6,931 nt of DNA from NCBI GenBank assembly GCA_964467615.1, contig CAYXRK010000229.1, forward strand, positions 1-6,931, read 5' to 3'. Origin of the DNA: CAYXRK01 sp964467615. GTDB lineage: Bacteria; Hydrogenedentota; Hydrogenedentia; Hydrogenedentales; GCA-2746185. Positions 1-5,927 of this stretch are shown here, in pieces (the first letter of the stretch is position 1; each line of letters begins with the position of its first letter). The notes beneath the pieces are model-generated. The model saw only the letters and a list, made by a program, of their open reading frames with translations. It ran no database searches and was not told the origin of the DNA. The position numbers were made by a program, and so were the translations under genes.

Positions 1-392
1 AGTTCGGGCTCCTCCTCGAGATCGGAGTCCAAGAGAAACACCAAGTCGCCCGAAGTGAGCTCGAGACCGGCCATCAACGCCCGGTGATGGCCGAAGTTCC
101 GCGACAGTTCGATCAGCCGGACGTTCTTGTCTTCCGCGATCAGCGCGAGCACCGACTCGGCTGAACCGTCCGGCGAACCGTCGTCAACGAATACGAACTC
201 GTAATCGTCCGCGACGTGCTTGAGCGCCGCGCGGCAGCGCTCGTAGAACTCGCGGATGTAGGGCCCAGAGCGGAAGAGCGTGGTCACGATGCTGACGCGG
301 GGCATGGGCGGCACGGCCTTCCGCGAAGGGACTGCGGCCCTTTTCGAGGTCGCGCCACCGCCCCGCTTCCGTACCGGATTTCCGTTCGACAT
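1..392 (-). CDS. Family 2 glycosyltransferase, DPM1/GtrB/ArnC-like (C-terminus beyond window)
   Basis: Only the first ~130 residues are in the window; the gene runs off the left edge. The visible part is the start of a GT-A fold: a PRVSIVTTLF first strand (about residues 31-40), the nucleotide-binding DDGSPDGS loop (70-77), SRNFGHHRALMAGL (97-110), and the metal-binding DSD in LLDSDLEEEPE (122-124). This order is typical of GT2 enzymes that move a sugar from a nucleotide-sugar to polyprenyl phosphate, or of related envelope glycosyltransferases. The acceptor cannot be told, because the membrane-helix region, if any, lies outside. Two in-frame ATGs fit. The one at 392 lies ~30 nt downstream of a good promoter and adds a Lys/Arg-rich 29-residue extension. 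The one at 305 gives the compact family start just before PRVSIV. I chose 392 because of the promoter distance, but neither has a strong Shine-Dalgarno. The gene is divergent from the secreted protein at 490. Confidence 0.85.
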   Translation of the reverse strand, partial: MSNGNPVRKRGGGATSKRAAVPSRKAVPPMPRVSIVTTLFRSGPYIREFYERCRAALKHVADDYEFVFVDDGSPDGSAESVLALIAEDKNVRLIELSRNFGHHRALMAGLELTSGDLVFLLDSDLEEEPE

Positions 393-425
393 AGGTCGCA
401 ATCGCTTCCGCGTTTGAAGGGCCCG

Positions 426-454
426 ATTATAGTTGCGCGTAGTGCGCCCTACAA
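426..454 (-). promoter_or_regulatory. Predicted sigma70-type promoter of the glycosyltransferase gene
   Basis: On the minus strand a perfect TATAAT (-10, positions 431-426) lies 17 nt downstream of TTGTAG (-35, positions 454-449, three of six consensus bases). Transcription would begin near 419, leaving a ~27 nt leader to the ATG at 392. The plus strand of the same spot reads TATAGT (428-433), which might serve as a -10 for the divergent gene at 490. No convincing plus-strand -35 was found at the right distance. The call rests on consensus matching only. Confidence 0.5.
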
Positions 455-489
455 CGTGCGCCAGCCTCCGAGCATGTTAGACTGTCCAC

Positions 490-1410
490 ATGAAAATCGC
501 GCACGTCAGCCTCGTTTTCGGACTTGCGGTGGCCGCCACCGCGCATGGCGAGAATCTGCTCACCAACGCGAGTTTTGAGTCCTTGGACGGCAACGGCAAA
601 CCCGAGCGCTGGTACTCCTACGTCCACGAGATGCCGGGGGCCGTCGGCACGGTAGACGCAACGTTGGCGGACGGCCAGCAATCGATCACGTTGTATACGC
701 CGAAGCCCTACCCCGGCGAGGATCCGAGGAACAACTGGAGCCAAAACGTCTTTGAGGACTTGGCCGGCGTCGAAGTCGAAGCGTCGGCAAGCGTCCGCTC
801 GCGCGATGTCGACGAGGCCGCGATTCTCGTCCAATGTTGGGATCGTTCCCGCGATCGCTTGATTGCAACCGAAACCAGCGCGGCGGATTCGCCCATTCGA
901 GGCACGCAGGATTGGACGCTGATACGCTTCCGCTTTCGAGTCCCGCGCGGGACGGACTACCTTACGTTCCGGTGCGTGCTGGTCGGGGCGGGCAGAGTTT
1001 GGTTCGACAACGTGGGCCTAAGCCGGGTCGAGCCACCCCCACAACCAATCGAGGAGACCGCGCCTCCGCCGTTTACCGCTGTGCAAGAACCCGTGGTAAG
1101 CGCCGTGCCCGCCGGACGCGCACCCTCGTCCGTGCCGGCGATGCCACCGGATTTCGGCGCGCTCATCGAGGCAAACTCCGCGCTGACGCGCGCGCTCGAG
1201 GAACTCCGCGACACCAACCAATCGTTGCTCGGCGAGATCGATCAACTTCGCGGACAAATTGGCGAGACGCGCACCCAACTAGACGAGTGGCAGGCCTCCC
1301 TCCGCGACGAGCAGGCGCGCCGCGAGCAAGCCGAGGCCGAAGCGCGCAAGCCCAAATACGGCCACCCGCTCGTTCCAAGCGAGTACCGCGAAGAAGACGA
1401 ACCGCGATGA
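490..1410 (+). CDS. Secreted protein with carbohydrate-binding-like jelly roll and C-terminal coiled coil
   Basis: This is a 306-residue protein of unknown specific role. Residues 1-20 are a clear Sec signal peptide (MKIAHVS, then a hydrophobic LVFGLAVAATA, with likely cleavage near AHG/EN). Residues 21-180 resemble the CBM4/9-like galactose-binding jelly roll: an opening NLLTNASFE, a GxPERWYSY segment, and a closing VWFDNVGLSR, the usual last strand. Residues 181-220 are a Pro/Ala-rich linker. Residues ~222-287 form a charged, Glu/Arg/Gln-rich heptad helix (ALTRALEELRD, LLGEIDQLRGQI), a probable coiled coil. No catalytic motif is visible, so it is more likely a binding or structural envelope protein than an enzyme. 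The stop overlaps the start of the next gene (ATGA), so the two are probably coupled. The Shine-Dalgarno before the ATG is poor, but the signal peptide fixes the start well. Confidence 0.82.
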   Translation: MKIAHVSLVFGLAVAATAHGENLLTNASFESLDGNGKPERWYSYVHEMPGAVGTVDATLADGQQSITLYTPKPYPGEDPRNNWSQNVFEDLAGVEVEASASVRSRDVDEAAILVQCWDRSRDRLIATETSAADSPIRGTQDWTLIRFRFRVPRGTDYLTFRCVLVGAGRVWFDNVGLSRVEPPPQPIEETAPPPFTAVQEPVVSAVPAGRAPSSVPAMPPDFGALIEANSALTRALEELRDTNQSLLGEIDQLRGQIGETRTQLDEWQASLRDEQARREQAEAEARKPKYGHPLVPSEYREEDEPR

Positions 1411-1589
1411 TGCGCACGCAAATGATCGCGTACAGCTTGTTCGCGGGTCTCGTCGCCGCGGGGTCCGTCTGGTACGGATGGTCGTTGGTCGAGAACGTTC
1501 AGACGCTCCTGCACAACGTCCGCGTTCGCCGCGAATCGAAAGCGCCTGCCACGGAAGCAACGCCCGATAAGCCGGCTGCGAAGAAATAG
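1407..1589 (+). CDS. Small single-pass membrane protein, unknown function
   Basis: This 60-residue protein starts inside the stop codon of the preceding gene (ATGATG; the ATG at 1407 overlaps the TGA at 1408-1410). Translation is therefore probably re-initiated from upstream, and no separate Shine-Dalgarno is needed; the second ATG at 1410 is also possible. Residues 7-27 (IAYSLFAGLVAAGSVWYGWSL) form one transmembrane helix. Next comes a short amphipathic stretch (VENVQTLLHNVRVRR), then a low-complexity Ala/Pro/Lys tail ending in KK. I do not recognise a family. Its coupling to a secreted coiled-coil protein suggests a membrane partner, but this is inference from position alone. The same frame stays open back to 834; that extension overlaps the secreted gene out of frame and is Arg-rich noise, so it is not included. 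Confidence 0.65.
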   Translation: MMRTQMIAYSLFAGLVAAGSVWYGWSLVENVQTLLHNVRVRRESKAPATEATPDKPAAKK

Positions 1590-1593
1590 CGAC

Positions 1594-1598
1594 GGAGG
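1594..1598 (+). promoter_or_regulatory. Strong Shine-Dalgarno of the zinc-ribbon gene
   Basis: GGAGG lies 8 nt before the ATG at 1607. It is the best ribosome binding site among the plus-strand genes here and supports the reality and start of the small gene that follows. Confidence 0.7.
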
Positions 1599-1606
1599 GG
1601 CCCGAG

Positions 1607-1798
1607 ATGGATGGCGAGACGAAACGACCGCCCCGTCAGCACATCAACGTCCACTTCAAATGCTGCAACGTGTACGCCCGTGTCTATCTCGACGCGAAAG
1701 GCGAGGCCTTCGCCGGACATTGCCCGCGTTGTGCCGCGCCGATCCGCCTCGAAGTCAGCGAGGATGGGGACCCTGGGCGCTTCTGGTCAGTGGGGTGA
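1607..1798 (+). CDS. Small putative zinc-ribbon protein (CC...CPRC)
   Basis: This 63-residue protein has a compact metal-site pattern: a CC pair at residues 19-20 (HFKCCNVYARVYL) and CPRC at 39-42 (GHCPRCAAPIRLEV). Between and after these, beta strands alternate, and the protein ends in GRFWSVG. This matches a treble-clef or zinc-ribbon layout with four Cys ligands. From memory, small proteins with an INVxFKCC...CPxC...RF pattern recur as conserved hypotheticals in planctomycete-like genomes, but I cannot confirm that here. No DNA-binding extension or enzyme domain is present. The start is fixed by a GGAGG at ideal spacing, 17 nt after the previous stop, so the gene probably shares a transcript with the two genes before it. 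The biological role is unknown. Confidence 0.75.
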   Translation: MDGETKRPPRQHINVHFKCCNVYARVYLDAKGEAFAGHCPRCAAPIRLEVSEDGDPGRFWSVG

Positions 1799-1853
1799 AA
1801 ATCGTGGGCCGAACGATCAGAAACTATCGACCGCGCTCAAGAACGGCAAAAGG

Positions 1854-2042
1854 CTACACGCGGCCGAGCCGCATTTTCTTGACCACGTCGGGCGGGAATT
1901 GGGCCGTGATCTTATACGATTTGTTGTCTGGTTGAAGCTCGATCGAGATTTTCGCGCCTTCAAGCGTAAAACCTCGAATTATCCGCTCCAGCTTCTCGCT
2001 AGAAACGTCCCTCAATACTTCGACGTATGGTTTTGCGCCCAT
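1854..2042 (-). CDS. Small conserved-looking hypothetical protein (62 aa)
   Basis: I do not recognise this protein. It reads like real coding sequence: a strand (KPYVEVLRDVS), an amphipathic helix (SSEKLERIIRGF), two strands (AKISIELQPD, SYKITAQF) and a C-terminal helix (PPDVVKKMRL), giving a beta-alpha-beta-beta-alpha outline with normal charge balance. I chose the ATG at 2042 because GAGG (2054-2051) precedes it by 8 nt; a GTG at 2051 would add three residues. The gene lies downstream of guaA on the same strand, about 95 nt away, and converges on the zinc-ribbon gene. Local base composition is more AT-rich than in the neighbours. The upstream frames hint that a longer N-terminus may have been lost to a frameshift (see findings). 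No transmembrane segment, signal peptide or metal motif is visible. Confidence 0.6.
   Translation of the reverse strand: MGAKPYVEVLRDVSSEKLERIIRGFTLEGAKISIELQPDNKSYKITAQFPPDVVKKMRLGRV
1860..1880 (+). terminator. Possible Rho-independent terminator of the plus-strand genes
   Basis: A 5-bp all-GC stem (GCGGC 1860-1864, GCCGC 1868-1872) with a 3-nt loop is followed by ATTTTCTT on the plus strand. It lies 62 nt after the stop of the zinc-ribbon gene and inside the last codons of the converging minus-strand gene. The stem is short and the T tract is interrupted, so this is a weak call. Confidence 0.3.
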
Positions 2043-2059
2043 GGGCCGCACCTCAATCC

Positions 2060-2092
2060 GAAGTTATCGTAATCTCCAACTATCATAACTTC
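2060..2092 (-). repeat. 8-bp perfect inverted repeat upstream of the 62-aa gene
   Basis: GAAGTTAT (2060-2067) and ATAACTTC (2085-2092) are perfect inverted copies separated by 17 bp. In the minus-strand RNA they could form an 8-bp stem whose 5' arm covers the end of the 13-codon minigene. The 3' arm would end about 5 nt before the GAGG ribosome site of the 62-aa gene. The stem is AT-rich and lacks a following T run, so it is not a standard terminator; an operator or a leader hairpin would both fit. Confidence 0.4.
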
Positions 2093-2124
2093 AAAACGGG
2101 CGGGGTTGTATTCGTTCCGTTCAT
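2083..2124 (-). CDS. Possible 13-residue minigene or leader peptide after guaA
   Basis: Immediately after the guaA stop, minus-strand AGGAGG is followed at 7-nt spacing by an ATG (2124). The frame reads MNGTNTTPPVLKL, then TGA with TAG directly behind it. This is the strongest ribosome site in the whole minus-strand set, yet it opens only 13 codons. The TGA overlaps another ATG in a 4-nt ATGA arrangement, opening a further 24-codon frame. It may be a leader peptide, the remnant 5' end of a once longer gene now continued by the 62-aa frame, or chance. Confidence 0.35.
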   Translation of the reverse strand: MNGTNTTPPVLKL

Positions 2125-2137
2125 GTATTGGCCTCCT

Positions 2138-3688
2138 CTATTCCCACTCTATAGTTCCCGGCGGTTTGCTGGTCACATCGTACAGCACGCGATTGATGTG
2201 CTCGACTTCGTTGCAAATCCGGCTTGATACGCGCTGCAAAAAATCCGGCTCGAAACGGTACCAGTCCGCCGTCATTGCGTCTTCGCTGGTCACCGCACGC
2301 AGGCTGCACACTTCCTCGTAGGTCCGTTCGTCGCCCTGGACGCCCACGCTGCGCACCGGCAGCAAGCAGACCAGCGCCTGCCAAATTTTCGCGTACAGGT
2401 CCGCGCGCTTGATCTCGTCGATAAAGATCGCGTCGGCCTCGCGTAACGTCGCTAGCCGCTCACGTGTCACCTCGCCCACGCACCGCACGCCCAATCCGGG
2501 GCCGGGGAACGGATGCCGCTGGACGATTTCATCCGGTAGGCCGAGTTCGCGGCCGAGCGTCCGCACTTCGTCTTTGAACAATTCGCGCAATGGCTCGATC
2601 AACCGCAAGTTCATCTGCTCCGGCAGGCCGCCGACATTGTGGTGGCTCTTGATCGTGGCGGAAGGCCCGCCCGTCGCCGAGGTGCTCTCGATCACGTCCG
2701 GATACAACGTCCCTTGCGCAAGGAAATCCGCGTGCTCGATCTTCTTCGCCTCGTCCTCGAACACTTCGATGAACACGCGCCCGATAATTTTCCGCTTTTG
2801 TTCGGGATCGGTGACGCCGCGCAGTTCGTCGAGAAAGCGATCTTCCGCGTCGATGGTCCGCAGGTTGATGCGAATATGCTGCCGGAACACGCGATCCACC
2901 AATTCGGCCTCGCCCTTGCGCAGGAGTCCGTTGTTCACGAACACGCACGTCAACCGGTCGCCAATCGCCCTGTGGATCAACACCGCCGCGACGCTCGAAT
3001 CGACCCCGCCGCTCAGACCGCACAGCACGCGCTTTCCCCCGACGGTCTCGCGGATGCGCGCAATTTCCATCTCGACGAATGACCCCATCGTCCATTGCGA
3101 GTCGCACCCGCACACGGTGTGGACGAAATTCGAAATTACCTGTTTGCCCTGTGGCGTGTGGACGACCTCGGGGTGAAACTGCACGCCGTAGTGCTTGCGC
3201 GCCGGATCGGCAATCGCCGCGAAGGGACAGTTCTCCGTCGTTGCGAGCACCTGATAGTTCGACGGCAGATCCTTGATGTAGTCGCCGTGGCTCATCCAGA
3301 CCTGCGTCTGGTCATCGACCCCGCGCAACAGGCCCGACTCACCCGTTTTGCTTAAGTGCGCGATGCCATACTCGCGCCGCGCCGCCCGCTCGACCTTCCC
3401 CCCCGCCGCCTGCGCCATCAACTGCGCGCCGTAACAAATCCCCAGCACCGGCACGCCGATGCCCAGCACGCTCTCGTCCACCAGCGGCGCGCCCGGCGCG
3501 TGCACGCTGGCCGGCCCCCCGCTCAGAATAATGCCCGCCGGTTCGAGCCGCTTCAGTTCATCCAGCGAAACATTGAACGGCAAAATCAAACTGAAAACCT
3601 TCGCCTCGCGCACCCGCCGCGCAATCAGCTTGCTGTATTGCGCGCCAAAATCGAGAACAACGATGGGATTTGCTTCAGGATTTTTCAT
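2138..3688 (-). CDS. guaA: GMP synthase (glutamine-hydrolysing)
   Basis: GuaA makes GMP from XMP using ATP and glutamine, the last step of guanine nucleotide synthesis, in the cytoplasm. The full 516-residue two-domain enzyme is present, close to the usual ~510-525. The N-terminal class I glutamine amidotransferase holds LSGGPASV (55-62), nucleophile Cys85 in GICYGAQL, and His172 and Glu174 in VQFHPEV. The ATP pyrophosphatase domain has the PP-loop LSGGVDSS (225-232). The dimerisation/XMP-binding C-terminus includes HPFPGPGLGVR (392-402) and ends in the classic KPPGTIEWE. All key residues are intact. The ATG at 3688 lies inside the preceding gene (14-nt overlap), so translation is probably coupled to it; no strong separate Shine-Dalgarno is visible. 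It works directly after GuaB, encoded one gene upstream. The gene looks ordinary in every respect except for its partner gene in between. Confidence 0.98.
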   Translation of the reverse strand: MKNPEANPIVVLDFGAQYSKLIARRVREAKVFSLILPFNVSLDELKRLEPAGIILSGGPASVHAPGAPLVDESVLGIGVPVLGICYGAQLMAQAAGGKVERAARREYGIAHLSKTGESGLLRGVDDQTQVWMSHGDYIKDLPSNYQVLATTENCPFAAIADPARKHYGVQFHPEVVHTPQGKQVISNFVHTVCGCDSQWTMGSFVEMEIARIRETVGGKRVLCGLSGGVDSSVAAVLIHRAIGDRLTCVFVNNGLLRKGEAELVDRVFRQHIRINLRTIDAEDRFLDELRGVTDPEQKRKIIGRVFIEVFEDEAKKIEHADFLAQGTLYPDVIESTSATGGPSATIKSHHNVGGLPEQMNLRLIEPLRELFKDEVRTLGRELGLPDEIVQRHPFPGPGLGVRCVGEVTRERLATLREADAIFIDEIKRADLYAKIWQALVCLLPVRSVGVQGDERTYEEVCSLRAVTSEDAMTADWYRFEPDFLQRVSSRICNEVEHINRVLYDVTSKPPGTIEWE

Positions 3689-4436
3689 GCACTAATTCGC
3701 CCTGTCCCATAGCGTCCAGTTCCTCGAGAATACCGATAAATTCTTCCGTCATCGGAAACTTGCCAGGGAAAGCGATCTCTTCCGCGTAACCGGGATAAAA
3801 GCTGACGAACCCGCGAGACCTTTTTCGCGGTCGCTGTATGACTACCGGGATATCAGTGACTGAAATTTCGGACGCTCCGATGCGTTCCGCCAAGAATTCC
3901 TCGAGGTTCCGTCGAAGCCGGAAGATCGTATCTCCACCACCGTTTCCTTCGCCCGCCGGCACTTGCAAATCCGTCTCGAAAGTCTCGCCCGCTGCGATTC
4001 GTTTCTTGTAAGCGTCCGCAAACGCCCTGCCTTGCACCTCATTTTCTATCGCATAGCCAAGATACCAGAACGAATGGTCATCGATGAGATTTCTAGCTTC
4101 CGCCTCCGTAGTGGCATACTCGGGTCCAGAAATGGAGTCCCGAGGATCGACCATTACCCATTTCGCGATATACCCAGTTTGGAAAACACTTTCCACAGTG
4201 AACATCAGTCGACCCGCCTCGGGGGAAAGTGGCGGATACATTCCGTCATGATCGGGTGCGTAAAACATGGGCAACGTCCCGATTCCATTGTGGAAGAAAT
4301 CCCTCGCGGCAAATTCATAAAACTCGCGCCGGGCGAAAAGAAACGTACCCACGAGCACCGCGCCGATGACAACGAGCACGACCAGCCAACGTTTCGACCG
4401 CCGACCTTTGCGCTCCGCCGATGATGCGTCATCCAT
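3675..4436 (-). CDS. Membrane-anchored protein with pseudopilin-like (DUF1559-related) ectodomain
   Basis: This 253-residue protein has a basic N-terminus (RKGRRSKR), one transmembrane helix (about residues 17-34, WLVVLVVIGAVLVGTFLF) and a periplasmic-side domain. The domain contains FYAPDHDGMYPPLSPEAG (58-75), WVMVDPRD (93-100), SFWYLGYAIENEVQGR (122-137), GGGDTIFRLRRNLEEFL (166-182) and FVSFYPGYAEEIAFPGKFPM (210-229). From memory, this order of motifs resembles the ectodomains of planctomycete-type prepilin proteins, where the equivalent last block contains an H-x9-DG motif. Here the His and the DG are absent, and there is no prepilin peptidase cleavage motif, so it is probably a permanent membrane protein and not a pilin. 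The role is unknown. It starts 18 nt after guaB with GGAAGG close before its ATG and overlaps guaA by 14 nt. Its codon use looks less GC-biased than the flanking gua genes, a possible sign of later insertion. Confidence 0.75.
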   Translation of the reverse strand: MDDASSAERKGRRSKRWLVVLVVIGAVLVGTFLFARREFYEFAARDFFHNGIGTLPMFYAPDHDGMYPPLSPEAGRLMFTVESVFQTGYIAKWVMVDPRDSISGPEYATTEAEARNLIDDHSFWYLGYAIENEVQGRAFADAYKKRIAAGETFETDLQVPAGEGNGGGDTIFRLRRNLEEFLAERIGASEISVTDIPVVIQRPRKRSRGFVSFYPGYAEEIAFPGKFPMTEEFIGILEELDAMGQGELVHEKS

Positions 4437-4454
4437 AGTGCCTTCCGTATTCGC

Positions 4455-5927
4455 CTACCTCGGCACCTGATAATTCGGCGGCTCTTCGGTAATCGTTATG
4501 TCGTGCGGATGGCTCTCGGCCACGCCCGCCGCGGTGACTTTGACGAACTGGGTCTTCGTGCGAAGGTCATCGAGATTCCCGCACCCGCAGTAGCCCATGC
4601 CGGATCGCAACCCGCCGATAAGTTGGTGTACCGAATCGGACAGCGGCCCGCGATACGGCACGCGCCCTTCGACGCCTTCGGGCACCAGCTTGCTCGCCTT
4701 CTCGACGTCGAACTGCATGTACCGCGCCTTGCTGCCGCGCTGCATCGCCTTGATCGATCCCATGCCGCGATACGATTTATATGTGCGTCCCTCAAACAAA
4801 ATCGTCTCGCCGGGACTTTCATCGGTCCCGGCAAACAACGAGCCGATCATCACGCTGTGCGCGCCGCCCGCTAACGCCTTGACGATGTCGCCCGAATACC
4901 GGATGCCTCCGTCCGCGATGACGGGCACGCCGTGCTTGCCCGCCTCGTCGCACACGTCGAGAATCGCTGTAAGCTGCGGCATGCCCGCGCCGGACACGAC
5001 CCGCGTCGTGCAGATCGAGCCTGGCCCGACGCCTACCTTCACCGCGTCCGCCCCCGCCGCGATCAGGTCCGCCGCGCCTTCCTTCGAGATGACGTTTCCC
5101 GCGACCACGTCGATTCCCGGCAGCGCCTCCTTGATGCGCCCCACCATCCGCGCGACCATCGCGTTGTGCCCGTGCGCCGTATCGACGACCAACACGTCCA
5201 CCGCCGCGTCCGCCAGCATCCGCGCGCGATCCATTTCGCCCTCCGTCACGCCAATCGCCGCCGCCACCCGCAGCCGCCCCATCGAATCGCGGCACGCGAG
5301 CGGATAGTCGCGCGCCTTCGTAATGTCCTTGATCGTGATGAGGCCGGTCAGGTTTCCGTCCGCGTCCACGACGGGCAACTTCTCGATCCGGTGTTTGTGC
5401 AACAACGCCCGCGCCTGATCCAGTGTCGTGCCCGGCGGCACCGTCACCAGGTTGTCCTTCGTCATCACCGATTCAATCGGAACGGAAAAATCTTCCTGAA
5501 AGCGCAGATCGCGGTTCGTCAAAATGCCGACCAGCTTTCCCGCGCGGTTCGTAATCGGCACGCCCGACACCCGGAACCGCGCCATGAGGTCTTCCGCGTC
5601 TTGCACAGGCTGATCGGGATGGCACGTAAAGGGCCGCGTGATCATCCCCGCCTGCGACCGCTTCACCGTATCGACTTCAGCGGCCTGCTCGTCGATGGTC
5701 AGGTTCTTGTGGATGACCCCGATGCCGCCTTCCTGTGCGATGGCAATCGCGAGGCGCGCCTCGGTCACGGTGTCCATCGCGGAACTCGACAGAGGGATGT
5801 TCAAGGAAATGTTTCGCGTGAACAGCGTGCGCAGATCGACCTGGCTCGGAAGGACGTCCGAGCGGGCGGGCTTCAACAGAACGTCGTCAAAAGAGAGCGC
5901 TTCACTAAATCGGTCGTTGGAATCCAT
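4455..5927 (-). CDS. guaB: Inosine-5'-monophosphate dehydrogenase
   Basis: GuaB oxidises IMP to XMP with NAD+, the committed and usually rate-limiting step to GMP, as a cytoplasmic tetramer or octamer. With the ATG at 5927 it is 490 residues, the normal bacterial length. It has the N-terminal LSFDDVLLKP (11-20), SSSAMDTVTEARLA (47-60), and a complete CBS-pair (Bateman) insert at about 94-210. The catalytic loop is GPGSICTTRVV with Cys306. IADGGIRYSGD (337-347), the YRGMGS phosphate site (386-391) and the EGRVPYRG flap with the Arg-Tyr pair (420-427) follow. All expected residues are there. An in-frame TTG at 5981 would add 18 poorly conserved residues, but it falls between the -10 box and the predicted transcription start, so I reject it. 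The Shine-Dalgarno GAGG (5935-5932) is only 4 nt from the ATG and is buried in a predicted leader hairpin. It is followed by the membrane protein gene and guaA. Confidence 0.97.
   Translation of the reverse strand: MDSNDRFSEALSFDDVLLKPARSDVLPSQVDLRTLFTRNISLNIPLSSSAMDTVTEARLAIAIAQEGGIGVIHKNLTIDEQAAEVDTVKRSQAGMITRPFTCHPDQPVQDAEDLMARFRVSGVPITNRAGKLVGILTNRDLRFQEDFSVPIESVMTKDNLVTVPPGTTLDQARALLHKHRIEKLPVVDADGNLTGLITIKDITKARDYPLACRDSMGRLRVAAAIGVTEGEMDRARMLADAAVDVLVVDTAHGHNAMVARMVGRIKEALPGIDVVAGNVISKEGAADLIAAGADAVKVGVGPGSICTTRVVSGAGMPQLTAILDVCDEAGKHGVPVIADGGIRYSGDIVKALAGGAHSVMIGSLFAGTDESPGETILFEGRTYKSYRGMGSIKAMQRGSKARYMQFDVEKASKLVPEGVEGRVPYRGPLSDSVHQLIGGLRSGMGYCGCGNLDDLRTKTQFVKVTAAGVAESHPHDITITEEPPNYQVPR

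Noticed and set aside
427..834. Minus-strand open frame of 135 codons opposite the secreted protein
   Set aside because: Arg/Gly-rich translation with no domain pattern, no ribosome site, fully antisense to a better supported gene and covering the divergent promoter region.
834..1406. Open frame continuing upstream of the 60-aa membrane protein
   Set aside because: It overlaps the secreted protein gene in another frame and is a low-complexity Arg/Pro/Ala shadow. The natural start is the ATG coupled to the previous stop.
2409..3176. Plus-strand open frame of 255 codons opposite guaA
   Set aside because: Ser/Arg/Thr-rich shadow of guaA with no recognisable domain and no ribosome site.
3356..3712. 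Plus-strand open frames opposite the start of guaA
   Set aside because: Arg/His/Pro-rich antisense translations with no domain pattern, covering the overlap of two well supported minus-strand genes.
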